From Verrucomicrobiota bacterium (GTDB taxonomy: Bacteria > Verrucomicrobiota > Verrucomicrobiia > Chthoniobacterales > UBA10450), in assembly GCA_003219095.1 (NCBI GenBank), contig QHPM01000317.1, positions 1-6,099 of the forward strand: a stretch of 6,099 bases of DNA, read 5' to 3'. The first letter of the stretch is position 1. The number at the start of each line of letters is the position of its first letter. A model generated the notes under the pieces. That model was not told the origin of the DNA. It did no database searches and saw only the letters and a program-made list of their open reading frames with translations. A program made the translations under genes and the position numbers. Of the stretch, positions 1 to 6,073 are shown piece by piece.

Positions 1-153
1 AAATCGCACCGCATTGCGCTTCACCGCTTGATTAAGAACCTTGACGGCCACGCCATAGAGAATGGCCAAGTCTTGGCTAAGCATCACTCTCTGACCGCGA
101 ATCAGATAAATCGATTGCGCAATTTGTCGGATTGGAACGACCTCTCTGCTCAT
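1..153 (-). CDS. ORF6N-domain DNA-binding protein, N-terminal 51 residues (cut by the window edge)
   Basis: An open frame starts at ATG 153-151 and stays open for 51 codons to the left edge, so only the N-terminus is visible. Residues 15-34 read IYLIRGQRVMLSQDLAILYG, followed by a VKVLNQAVKRN stretch at 37-47. This is the hallmark opening of the ORF6N domain (KilA-N/ORF6N group), a DNA-binding module known from phage antirepressor-like proteins and also common as a lone chromosomal gene in several bacterial phyla. The start is well placed, because family members usually have about 10-15 residues before the IYxIRGQ motif, as here. The gene begins 10 bases after the nuoM stop on the same strand, so it is probably read through from the nuo operon. 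No clear Shine-Dalgarno sequence is seen. Its C-terminal domain, which would tell a phage regulator from a stand-alone ORF6N protein, lies outside the window. The domain call is strong; the biological role is unknown. Confidence 0.87.
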   Translation of the reverse strand, partial: MSREVVPIRQIAQSIYLIRGQRVMLSQDLAILYGVAVKVLNQAVKRNAVRF

Positions 154-163
154 TTGCGGAAAT

Positions 164-1636
164 TCAGACCAACAGTCGCGCCATCTCCACTACGGTGGAG
201 TTGAAAATGTTGAAAAGGAATTGGGGCGCGATGCCGATGGCGAACATGAGAAGCGCGATCGGAATTACCACCCACTTCTCGCTAGGTCTGAGATCGGTAA
301 AAGTGACCCCGCCTCTAACGAGCGGCCCGCTGAAAAGCGTTTGCATTACACGCATAAACACGATGGCGGTGAAGAGAAGACCGATTACCGCGAACGCGGT
401 AAACGAGCCAGCAATGGCGAAGGAACCTTTGAAGATGAGAAATTCGCCGATAAATCCGTTTAGTCCGGGCAGACCGAGCGATGAGAACATCGCGACGCTC
501 ATCCAGCCACAGAAAAGCGGCGCCCGTTGCATCAGCCCTCCGAAATCATCGATGCCGCGCAGGCCGCGTCGTTGCTCGAGTAATCCGACAAAATAGAAGA
601 GCGCGGCCGCAGTGATGCCATGATTGAAGATTTGCATGAAGACGCCGCTCAAGGCCGCCTGCATTTCGACCGAAGGCCGCACCGTCGCTGCGGTGACGGC
701 GAAAAGACCGAGCATGCAGTAGCCGAGATGGTTGATCGACAAGTAGGCAACCATTCGTTTCAGGTCCGATTGCGCCCAGGCGGCCAGAGGCGCGATGACG
801 ATGGAACATACCGCCAGGGTCAACAGCCACGGCCCCAGTGTCCTAACTTCGCTAGGAAAGAGTGGCAGAAGCAGGCGCACAAAACCGTAAACTCCCATTT
901 TGGAAAGAGCGCCGGTCAACACCATTGAAACACCGGTAGGCGCGGTTTCATAGGCGTCAGGCAACCAGGTGTGAAAGGGAAAGAGCGGCACCTTGACCGC
1001 GAGGCCAAGGAAAATTCCGGCGAAGGCGAGCCACTTGAAGTTGCCGGTCAGCAAGTCGCCGGTTTTCGCAAGATCGGCGAGGCCGGCGAAATCGAACGTG
1101 CCCTTGGTGAAGTAGATGCCGAGGAAAGAGAGGAGCATCGCCACGCTGCCGAGAAAGGTATAAAGGAAGAATTTGGTGGCGGCGCGGTCGCGCTTTTTGC
1201 CTCCCCAGATTTTAATAAGAAGAAAGGCAGGGATGAGGCTCATCTCGTAGAATAGAAACCAGAGAACGAAATTCTGGGCGGTAAACGTGCCGTAGAGGGC
1301 GGCTTGCATAATCAACATCAACGCGCAGAAACCGCGATCCATTCGTTGCGCGAGCAAGGCGAATGGAAATACCAGCGAAGTAAGAATGACAAGGAGCAGA
1401 CTCAGACCATCGATCCCGACCAAATACTCGGCACCGATTGCAGGAATCCAGCTATGACGTTCAACTAGTTGAAGACCGGGCGAAGTAGAATCAAAACTTT
1501 GCCACAATAAAAAAGTACAAACCGCAGTAACTAGATTAAATCCGAGGGCGACGCCGCGAGCGTAGTTGCGCGTCGCGCCAACCATAAGCGCTCCGACGAT
1601 CGGAACTGCGATAAGCGTAGTAATCAGGAAAGCCAT
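164..1636 (-). CDS. nuoM: NADH-quinone oxidoreductase subunit M (proton-pumping antiporter-like subunit)
   Basis: This is a 490-residue, highly hydrophobic protein of the usual NuoM length, with about 14 predicted membrane helices. It is one of the Mrp-antiporter-like channels of the complex I membrane arm, each thought to move one proton per NADH oxidised. Family residues are visible: E131 in the FYEMSLIPAFLLI helix, K215 in the broken helix before PLFPFHTWLPDA, H222, K246 in GALSKMGVYG, H303 and H339, and E398 in GFIGEF. The EMSLIP and FHTWLPDAYETAP motifs fit NuoM better than NuoL or NuoN. ATG 1636-1634 lies inside the end of nuoL; the 13-base overlap in another frame suggests translational coupling. 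It ends in TGA at 166-164. The next gene is not nuoN, which is unusual. Identification is firm from sequence and from gene order. Confidence 0.97.
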   Translation of the reverse strand: MAFLITTLIAVPIVGALMVGATRNYARGVALGFNLVTAVCTFLLWQSFDSTSPGLQLVERHSWIPAIGAEYLVGIDGLSLLLVILTSLVFPFALLAQRMDRGFCALMLIMQAALYGTFTAQNFVLWFLFYEMSLIPAFLLIKIWGGKKRDRAATKFFLYTFLGSVAMLLSFLGIYFTKGTFDFAGLADLAKTGDLLTGNFKWLAFAGIFLGLAVKVPLFPFHTWLPDAYETAPTGVSMVLTGALSKMGVYGFVRLLLPLFPSEVRTLGPWLLTLAVCSIVIAPLAAWAQSDLKRMVAYLSINHLGYCMLGLFAVTAATVRPSVEMQAALSGVFMQIFNHGITAAALFYFVGLLEQRRGLRGIDDFGGLMQRAPLFCGWMSVAMFSSLGLPGLNGFIGEFLIFKGSFAIAGSFTAFAVIGLLFTAIVFMRVMQTLFSGPLVRGGVTFTDLRPSEKWVVIPIALLMFAIGIAPQFLFNIFNSTVVEMARLLV

Positions 1637-3594
1637 GCGTAAAGGACAAGCAGGAGAAGCATGCCGACAGCGAGCGCGCCCAAATAAGTTTGGATCTGAC
1701 CCGAATGCGCCGCGGCAATCAGCCGGCCAATCCCGCGTGTTCCACTGGTGGTTTCATCAACGCCGGCGTTGATGCCGTGGTCGTCCAAGCCTTTGCTCAA
1801 AACGCCGAAGGCCTGACCGAGTCCGGCAAATAGCCTGACCAGGCCATCCCAGAAATAGCGATCCAGCCAATCGGCCAGACGCGAGAGTATTCGACAGAAA
1901 ACGATAACGGTTTCTTCGTAGATTTCATCGAACCACATTTTGTTTTCGAGAAATCGAAACAGACCTGGCTGTGCCCGCGCCAAAGGATCGCGTTCGCCAA
2001 GATTGCGATAAATGAACCAACCGAGCCCAATTCCTGCGGCGACTAGCGCAAATGAGAGAAAAAGTATTGGCTGAATCAGCGAGCCGAAATCAACGCGTGC
2101 TGATTCGCCGTTGAGATAGGCGTGTAGCCAGGGCCAGGCAGGCGTGAGCACGAGGGTGAAAAGAATCGAACAAGAGGCCAGGACAATGAGCGGCATCGTC
2201 ATTATCCGCGGACTTTCGTGCGCCTCCACAGCGGGGCGTTTGCTTCCAAAAAAAACGTAGATCATCTGCCGAGTCATGTAGAGGGCGGTGAGAATCACTC
2301 CCGCGAGCATCAGGTAGTCTGGCAAGGGCGAGACAGGCCACTGCGCCGTGTTGTGCAGGATTTCTTCCTTCGTCCAACCACCAGAAAAGAAGAAGGGAAC
2401 GCCGCTCAGGTTCAGCATCGCGATGGCGTAAGTGAGGAATGTCACTGGCATGATCCAGCGCAAGCCGCCCATTTTGCGGACATCCTGTTCCTGATGAAGC
2501 CCGTGAATGACTGAGCCCGCACCGAGGAAGAGCAATGCTTTGAAAAAGCCGTGCGCGATCAGGTGCATGATGCCGGCTGCGACGCCACCGACACCGAGCG
2601 AGACCATCATGAGGCCAAGCTGCGAGACGGTAGAGTAAGCTAGAATGCGCTTGATATCGAACTGCGCCAAAGCGATGAGTGACGCCATCAGTGCAGTGAC
2701 GACACCGACCAATACCACCACGGTGAGAGACGGTGTTACGCCATTGACTGCGCCTAACGAGAATAAGGGATAGACGCGAGCGACGAGGAAAACGCCGGCC
2801 GCGACCATGGTTGCGGCATGGATCAGCGCACTGACAGGTGTTGGGCCTTCCATTGCATCCGGCAGCCAGACATGGAGAGGGAATTGCCCGGACTTGCCCA
2901 TCGCGCCGCAGAAAATCAGGAGCGCGATGAAGGTGGCGCTACCGCCAATGGCAAGAAGTCCCGCATCTTCGAGGCAACCACGCCCCTGATCGTAAAACAA
3001 AAGGCTGCCGCTGTTGTGATAGAGCCAAAGCATCCCGAGAAAAAACCCGAGGTCGCCGATGCGCGTGGTGATGAATGCTTTCTTGGCCGCAGCGGCCGCG
3101 CTCGGCCGCTCGATCCAGAATCCAATGAGCAAATAGGACGCGAGTCCGACCAGTTCCCAGCTAACAAAAAGTAGGAGAAGGCTATTTGCGATGACGACTC
3201 CCAGCATCGCGCCGGAGAAGAACGAGAGATAGGCGAAGAAGCGGGTGATGTTTTTGTCGCCGGCCATGTAGCCAACGCTGAAGACGAAAATGCAAAGGCC
3301 AACCAGGGTGATCATGATCATCATGGCGGCGGCGAGGGGGTCGAGGACCCAGCCGATGCGAAGGGTCTGGTCGCCGAAAGTGAACCAGGTGAAATTGTGG
3401 ACGGCGCGGAAGCCGGGCGTTTGCAGCGTCGATAAGAAGGCAACGATCGCAACGGCGAGCGCGATGATCTGACCAAAGGTCGCGAGCACAGCCGCGCTGT
3501 TACGCCGCGAGTTCGTGAGGCTTAAAATCACGAGGGAAGCGGCCAGCGGTACTGCCGGAACTAGCCAGAGATTGGAAACAATCCAGGGATTCAT
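1624..3594 (-). CDS. nuoL: NADH-quinone oxidoreductase subunit L (distal antiporter-like subunit with lateral helix)
   Basis: The protein has 656 residues from ATG 3594-3592, within the NuoL range. NuoL is the end subunit of the complex I membrane arm: a proton channel whose C-terminal lateral helix runs along the other antiporter subunits. Visible family features are E147 in SWELVGLASYLLIGFW, K234 in GKSGQFPLHVWLPDAMEGP, H259 in SALIHAATMV, H344 and H348 followed by K352 in HGFFKALLFLGAGSVIHG, and K409-E410-E411 in the region matching the usual SKDEI motif. Residues about 545-635 form the expected long amphipathic segment, followed by a final membrane helix ending LYAWLS. A longer start at GTG 3630 is possible, but it would add 12 residues (MLDVRRSLSYPK) encoded partly by a tandem repeat, so the ATG is preferred. 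The usual GIPPFAGF-type motif is altered to GVPFFFSGGW (residues 398-407). It overlaps nuoM by 13 bases. Confidence 0.97.
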   Translation of the reverse strand: MNPWIVSNLWLVPAVPLAASLVILSLTNSRRNSAAVLATFGQIIALAVAIVAFLSTLQTPGFRAVHNFTWFTFGDQTLRIGWVLDPLAAAMMIMITLVGLCIFVFSVGYMAGDKNITRFFAYLSFFSGAMLGVVIANSLLLLFVSWELVGLASYLLIGFWIERPSAAAAAKKAFITTRIGDLGFFLGMLWLYHNSGSLLFYDQGRGCLEDAGLLAIGGSATFIALLIFCGAMGKSGQFPLHVWLPDAMEGPTPVSALIHAATMVAAGVFLVARVYPLFSLGAVNGVTPSLTVVVLVGVVTALMASLIALAQFDIKRILAYSTVSQLGLMMVSLGVGGVAAGIMHLIAHGFFKALLFLGAGSVIHGLHQEQDVRKMGGLRWIMPVTFLTYAIAMLNLSGVPFFFSGGWTKEEILHNTAQWPVSPLPDYLMLAGVILTALYMTRQMIYVFFGSKRPAVEAHESPRIMTMPLIVLASCSILFTLVLTPAWPWLHAYLNGESARVDFGSLIQPILFLSFALVAAGIGLGWFIYRNLGERDPLARAQPGLFRFLENKMWFDEIYEETVIVFCRILSRLADWLDRYFWDGLVRLFAGLGQAFGVLSKGLDDHGINAGVDETTSGTRGIGRLIAAAHSGQIQTYLGALAVGMLLLLVLYAWLS

Positions 3595-3616
3595 CTTTGG
3601 GTAAGAAAGTGAACGC

Positions 3617-3648
3617 CGAACATCCAACACCGAACATCCAACATCGAA
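3617..3648. repeat. 14-base tandem repeat upstream of nuoL
   Basis: The unit CGAACATCCAACAC (3617-3630) is followed directly by CGAACATCCAACAT (3631-3644, 13 of 14 identical) and a partial third unit CGAA (3645-3648). On the minus strand it reads as alternating TTGGATGTTCGG-like words, only 22 bases upstream of the chosen nuoL ATG. Similar low-complexity words are remembered from gaps between genes in Verrucomicrobiota; that link is an inference. No function is evident. Such a repeat can mislead start calling, because it supplies the in-frame GTG at 3630. Confidence 0.8.
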
Positions 3649-3720
3649 TGGCAGAGAATAATCTTTCGATCCGCGGTATCGCGACTTACGGCGCGACCGC
3701 CCCGGTTGCCACTTCTTGGA

Positions 3721-3747
3721 TCGGCAGGCGACGCGCCTGCCCTACAA
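3721..3747 (-). repeat. Palindromic short repeat, copy A, in the nuoK-nuoL gap
   Basis: Its core is a perfect hairpin: GGCAGGCG (3723-3730), loop ACG, CGCCTGCC (3734-3741). Read on the minus strand, the 27 bases 3747-3721 match plus-strand 4794-4820 at 25 of 27 positions, so this is one member of a dispersed family in opposite orientations. No T-run follows the hairpin in the direction of nuo transcription, so it does not look like an intrinsic terminator. It resembles REP-type elements in size and symmetry; assignment to a named family was not possible. Confidence 0.8.
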
Positions 3748-3773
3748 TTTGTCGGTAGCGAGGCGGCGTCCAT

Positions 3774-4088
3774 TCATCCTTTGAGCTGGTCGAGTTGATC
3801 TACGTTAGTCGTGCGGTAATGGCGGTAGATGGCGATGACGAGGGCGAGGCCGACAGCGGCTTCGGCGGCGGCGATGGCGATGGAAAAGATCGCGACCAGT
3901 ACGCCAGTTGGTGGTTGCGGCTGCGGTCCGAAACGCCAGAAGGCGATGAAATTCAAGTTCGCGGCCGCGAGCATTAACTCAATGCCGATCAAAATAAAAA
4001 TAGCATGGCGTCGACTGAGCGCGGCGAGCAGGCCGATGGAGAATAGCGCGGTCGAGACGATGAGGAAAAGTTGGAGGGTTGGAGTCAT
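3774..4088 (-). CDS. nuoK: NADH-quinone oxidoreductase subunit K
   Basis: A 104-residue protein with three membrane helices, matching the usual length of about 100. NuoK sits between NuoJ and the antiporter subunits and carries part of the charged axis that links quinone chemistry to proton pumping. The two family glutamates are present in the membrane: E37 in GIELMLAAANLNF and E76 in AIAAAEAAVGLAL (matching E36 and E72 of the E. coli protein). The polar tail after residue 88 (RHYRTTNVDQLDQLKG) is normal for the family. The start is ATG 4088-4086 and the stop is TGA 3776-3774. It is separated from nuoJ by 193 bases and from nuoL by 179 bases. In many nuo operons these genes abut or overlap, so the wide spacing is unusual. 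Only a weak AGAAG lies upstream as a possible ribosome binding site. Confidence 0.96.
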   Translation of the reverse strand: MTPTLQLFLIVSTALFSIGLLAALSRRHAIFILIGIELMLAAANLNFIAFWRFGPQPQPPTGVLVAIFSIAIAAAEAAVGLALVIAIYRHYRTTNVDQLDQLKG

Positions 4089-4112
4089 CGCGTACTTCTG
4101 TTTCTGGGAAGC

Positions 4113-4129
4113 ACAGGCCGCTGGCCTGT
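4113..4129. repeat. Hairpin 1 of the nuoJ-nuoK gap
   Basis: A perfect 7-base-pair hairpin, ACAGGCC (4113-4119), loop GCT, GGCCTGT (4123-4129). It lies 24 bases upstream of the nuoK start in the transcript, and one base separates it from the next hairpin. No T-run follows, so termination is unlikely. It may be part of a repeat element or an RNA-processing structure. Confidence 0.75.
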
Positions 4130-4130
4130 A

Positions 4131-4153
4131 GTTCGCGGCAGCCTGCCGCGAAC
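4131..4153. repeat. Hairpin 2 of the nuoJ-nuoK gap (10-base-pair perfect stem)
   Basis: GTTCGCGGCA (4131-4140) and TGCCGCGAAC (4144-4153) pair perfectly around the 3-base loop GCC. This is the strongest stem in the window and is GC-rich. Its centre shares the 10-base word GGCAGCCTGC (4137-4146) with hairpin 4 (4240-4249), which points to one repeat family. No T-run follows on either strand. Confidence 0.82.
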
Positions 4154-4207
4154 CTGTGTGATTGTGCGCTTAGCTATCGCAGTTAAGGTTGTGTTTCCCG
4201 CAAGAGT

Positions 4208-4231
4208 GCATTCGGCACAGCGGCCGAATGC
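4208..4231. repeat. Hairpin 3 of the nuoJ-nuoK gap
   Basis: GCATTCGGC (4208-4216) and GCCGAATGC (4223-4231) form a perfect 9-base-pair stem around the 6-base loop ACAGCG. The next hairpin starts immediately at its right side. It is non-coding in the nuo reading and probably part of a composite repeat element. Confidence 0.78.
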
Positions 4232-4250
4232 CGCAGACTGGCAGCCTGCG
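4232..4250. repeat. Hairpin 4 of the nuoJ-nuoK gap (one mismatch)
   Basis: CGCAGACTG (4232-4240) faces CAGCCTGCG (4242-4250) with 8 of 9 positions complementary. A single A-C mismatch interrupts what would otherwise be a perfect CGCAGGCTG/CAGCCTGCG palindrome, so it looks like a slightly decayed repeat copy. It abuts hairpin 3 and lies 31 bases downstream of the nuoJ stop in the transcript. Confidence 0.65.
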
Positions 4251-4281
4251 TTCCCCGGACGAAGAACCTCCTTTCGCGACA

Positions 4282-4764
4282 TTATCGCTTTTCCTCCATC
4301 ACGAGAAGGAGCGCGCCGATGAGCGCAGCGGTCAGGACGAGCCCGACGCACTGTAACGGCCAGACGTAATTGGTCATGAGCGCTTCGCCCACCTGTTTCA
4401 CGGTGAGCGGTTCGATTTGCGGCGCTGGAATCGCGAGCGAGCTGGTTTTTAAAATTGCCCAGAGTAATCCGCTAAACACAGCCAGCGCCACGATGGCGCC
4501 GCCCCAGTTAATGCCGGGCTCGCCCGTCACCTCGCGACGCGTCAATAGGATTGTGAAAACAATTAAGACAGCGACTGCTCCGACATAAACAAAGACCTGC
4601 ACCAATCCAACGAATTCAGCGCCTAACATGAAGAAGGACGCGGCCACACCAACAAACGCGATGACCAAACTAAGAGCCGCATGAATGAGCTTCCGCAGCG
4701 TAGCGGCGGCGAGCGCGCCGGCGAGCGTGATCACGGCGATGAGGATAAATGCTGGCGTATTCAT
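4282..4764 (-). CDS. nuoJ: NADH-quinone oxidoreductase subunit J
   Basis: A 160-residue protein with five membrane helices, near the usual NuoJ length. NuoJ connects NuoH with NuoK. Its third helix carries a pi-bulge that is thought to rearrange during turnover. The conserved stretch runs from residue 24 (RKLIHAALSLV) through FVYVGAVAVLIVFTILL at 58-74; Y60 sits at the helix-3 position conserved in the family. The last helix, QCVGLVLTAALIGALLL (138-154), is followed by a short charged tail, MEEKR. The start is ATG 4764-4762 and the stop is TAA 4284-4282. nuoI, which normally sits directly before nuoJ, is absent; a 121-base gap with a repeat lies there instead. No clear Shine-Dalgarno sequence precedes the start. 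Identification is secure from the motif, length and position before nuoK. Confidence 0.95.
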   Translation of the reverse strand: MNTPAFILIAVITLAGALAAATLRKLIHAALSLVIAFVGVAASFFMLGAEFVGLVQVFVYVGAVAVLIVFTILLTRREVTGEPGINWGGAIVALAVFSGLLWAILKTSSLAIPAPQIEPLTVKQVGEALMTNYVWPLQCVGLVLTAALIGALLLVMEEKR

Positions 4765-4793
4765 TCGATAAAACCGGATTCCCCGCCGATGGG

Positions 4794-4855
4794 TTGTAGG
4801 GTAGGCGCGTCGGCTGCCGAATCTAATAGCCAGGCGAGCGATGCGCTTGCCCTAC
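4794..4855 (+). repeat. Imperfect inverted-repeat element with copy B of the 27-base repeat, in the nuoH-nuoJ gap
   Basis: The left arm 4796-4818 (beginning GTAGGGTAGGCGCGTCG) and the right arm 4833-4855 (ending GCGCTTGCCCTAC) are complementary at 17 of 23 positions, separated by 14 bases. Positions 4794-4820 match the minus-strand repeat at 3747-3721 at 25 of 27 positions. The element fills about half of the 121-base gap where nuoI would be expected. Size and symmetry suggest a small non-autonomous palindromic element (REP- or MITE-like). No flanking target duplication was recognised. Confidence 0.75.
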
Positions 4856-4885
4856 GATCGCTATCTTTATCGCGAGCGACGCTAT

Positions 4886-6073
4886 TCATTCGGCGAAACG
4901 ATAGATGCGCGTGGCAAATCTTTTTCTCGTCTCAAGGACGCGCGAAAGCGTGAGATAAACAATCGCGATCACTGCCAGGGACCAAAGCCAGCCCGCGAGA
5001 CCGCGCCCCTGGTAATGCCAGACAGCAGCGGCGACGATACAGGTGAACGCCATCGGGAGCATGAATTTCCAGGCGAAATTCATGATTTGATCGACGCGAG
5101 TGCGCGGCAGCGTTCCACGGACCCAGATATAAACAAAGAGCAGCGCGCTCAGCTTAAGGAAAAACCAAAGGTAGGATGGAATGAAGTTGAGCGCAGCAAC
5201 CGGCGCGTGCCACCCGCCAAGGAACAGGGTCACGGCGAGTCCACTGATGGCGAACATTCCAAAATACTCCGCCATGAAAAAGGTGGCATATTTGAAACCG
5301 GAATATTCCGTCATGTGACCGGCAACAATTTCGGATTCGCCTTCCGGGACATCAAAAGGAGTGCGGTTGGATTCGACGAGACCAGAGACAAAAAATAAAA
5401 TGAAGGCAGTCGCGCCCCAGGGGGTGGTGACAAACCAATGTGGCAGAATCCCAAAGGAATAACCGCCTTGGGCCGCGACAATCGCATCCGGCGAAAGTGA
5501 GCCTACAACCATCACCACCGGGAGCGCGGTGATGAAAAGTGGCAGTTCGTAGCTGACCATTTGCGCGATCGCGCGCATTGCGCCCAGCATCGAAAACTTG
5601 TTGTTGCTGCCCCAGCCGGCCATGAAGACGGCAAGCTCGGTAGCTGATCCGACGGCGAAGAAAAACAAGATGCCGCCATCGATACCAAACGGCGTCATGT
5701 TTCGGCCGTAGGGAATGACGCCGAGCGCGAGAATCGCGGTGGCCGCGACCAGTATGGGCGCGAAAAAATGCACGACCTTGTCCGCGCGCGCCGGGACGAC
5801 ATCTTCCTTGATCAACATCTTGATCCCATCGGCGACCGGTTGAAAAAGCCCGAACGGCCCGACGCGATTCGGGCCGTAGCGATTTTGGATACGACCGAGA
5901 ATTTTCCGCTCGAGGACGGAGATGGCCGCGAAAATCGTGAGAAACACACCGAGCAGAGCGAAAATATTGAAGAGCGCCGAGGCGATTTGAACCAACCAAT
6001 CGGGTGCGCCCGAGAGAGGCGTAAGCAACCATTGTTTTCCGCGGACGAAGATCTGATCGATGGACTCGCTCAC
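4886..6073 (-). CDS. nuoH: NADH-quinone oxidoreductase subunit H (quinone-site heel subunit)
   Basis: A 395-residue membrane protein that forms the quinone tunnel with NuoB and NuoD, and the entry to the proton axis. Family motifs in order are ERKILGRIQNRYGPNRVG (55-72), the DGIKMLIKED loop (82-91), the AGWGSNNKFSMLGAMRA segment (152-168), E176 in SYELPL, the quinone-cavity loop ESNRTPFDVPEGESEIVAG (234-252) followed by HMTEYSG, and RGTLPRTRVDQIM (319-331). It is longer than the usual 320-350 residues, with a polar N-terminal stretch of about 30 residues and a C-terminal extension ending RKRFATRIYRFAE. The start used is GTG 6073-6071, which may overlap the stop of an upstream gene as GTGA. 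The reading frame stays open to the window edge, so a longer N-terminus cannot be excluded. The stop is TGA 4888-4886. Confidence 0.96.
   Translation of the reverse strand: MSESIDQIFVRGKQWLLTPLSGAPDWLVQIASALFNIFALLGVFLTIFAAISVLERKILGRIQNRYGPNRVGPFGLFQPVADGIKMLIKEDVVPARADKVVHFFAPILVAATAILALGVIPYGRNMTPFGIDGGILFFFAVGSATELAVFMAGWGSNNKFSMLGAMRAIAQMVSYELPLFITALPVVMVVGSLSPDAIVAAQGGYSFGILPHWFVTTPWGATAFILFFVSGLVESNRTPFDVPEGESEIVAGHMTEYSGFKYATFFMAEYFGMFAISGLAVTLFLGGWHAPVAALNFIPSYLWFFLKLSALLFVYIWVRGTLPRTRVDQIMNFAWKFMLPMAFTCIVAAAVWHYQGRGLAGWLWSLAVIAIVYLTLSRVLETRKRFATRIYRFAE

Noticed and set aside
1..153. Remnant or start of nuoN after nuoM
   Set aside because: The translation is soluble and matches ORF6N; there is no hydrophobic helix as nuoN would show in its first 50 residues.
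132..596. A 154-codon open frame on the plus strand
   Set aside because: It lies wholly antisense to nuoM and the beginning of the ORF6N gene. Its product is basic and low in recognisable motifs, and it has no family resemblance; it is a shadow of the real minus-strand genes.
164..3594. nuoL/nuoM as Mrp antiporter or membrane hydrogenase subunits
   Set aside because: The gene order H-J-K-L-M, the NuoK-type small subunit with two glutamates, and the ERKxLGRIQNRYGPNRVG NuoH motif fit complex I. The NuoL C-terminal lateral-helix region is also present.
3591..3773. A 60-codon minus-strand frame across the nuoK-nuoL gap
   Set aside because: Its translation comes from the palindromic and 14-base repeats. 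Such repeat-encoded short frames are commonly spurious.
4131..4153. Intrinsic terminator in the nuoJ-nuoK gap
   Set aside because: The stem is strong, but no T-run follows on the minus or the plus strand, and the downstream genes nuoK, L and M need transcription through it.
4085..4351. An 88-codon minus-strand frame spanning the nuoJ-nuoK gap
   Set aside because: It is made almost entirely of the hairpin repeats plus the out-of-frame end of nuoJ, and shows no domain or membrane pattern.
4841..5398. A 185-codon open frame on the plus strand
   Set aside because: It is antisense to the 3' half of nuoH, with a charged, motif-free product. nuoH has strong family motifs in the same bases.
5352..6032. 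A 226-codon minus-strand frame inside nuoH
   Set aside because: It overlaps nuoH in another frame. The translation is arginine-rich and irregular, typical of a frame shadow in GC-rich coding DNA.
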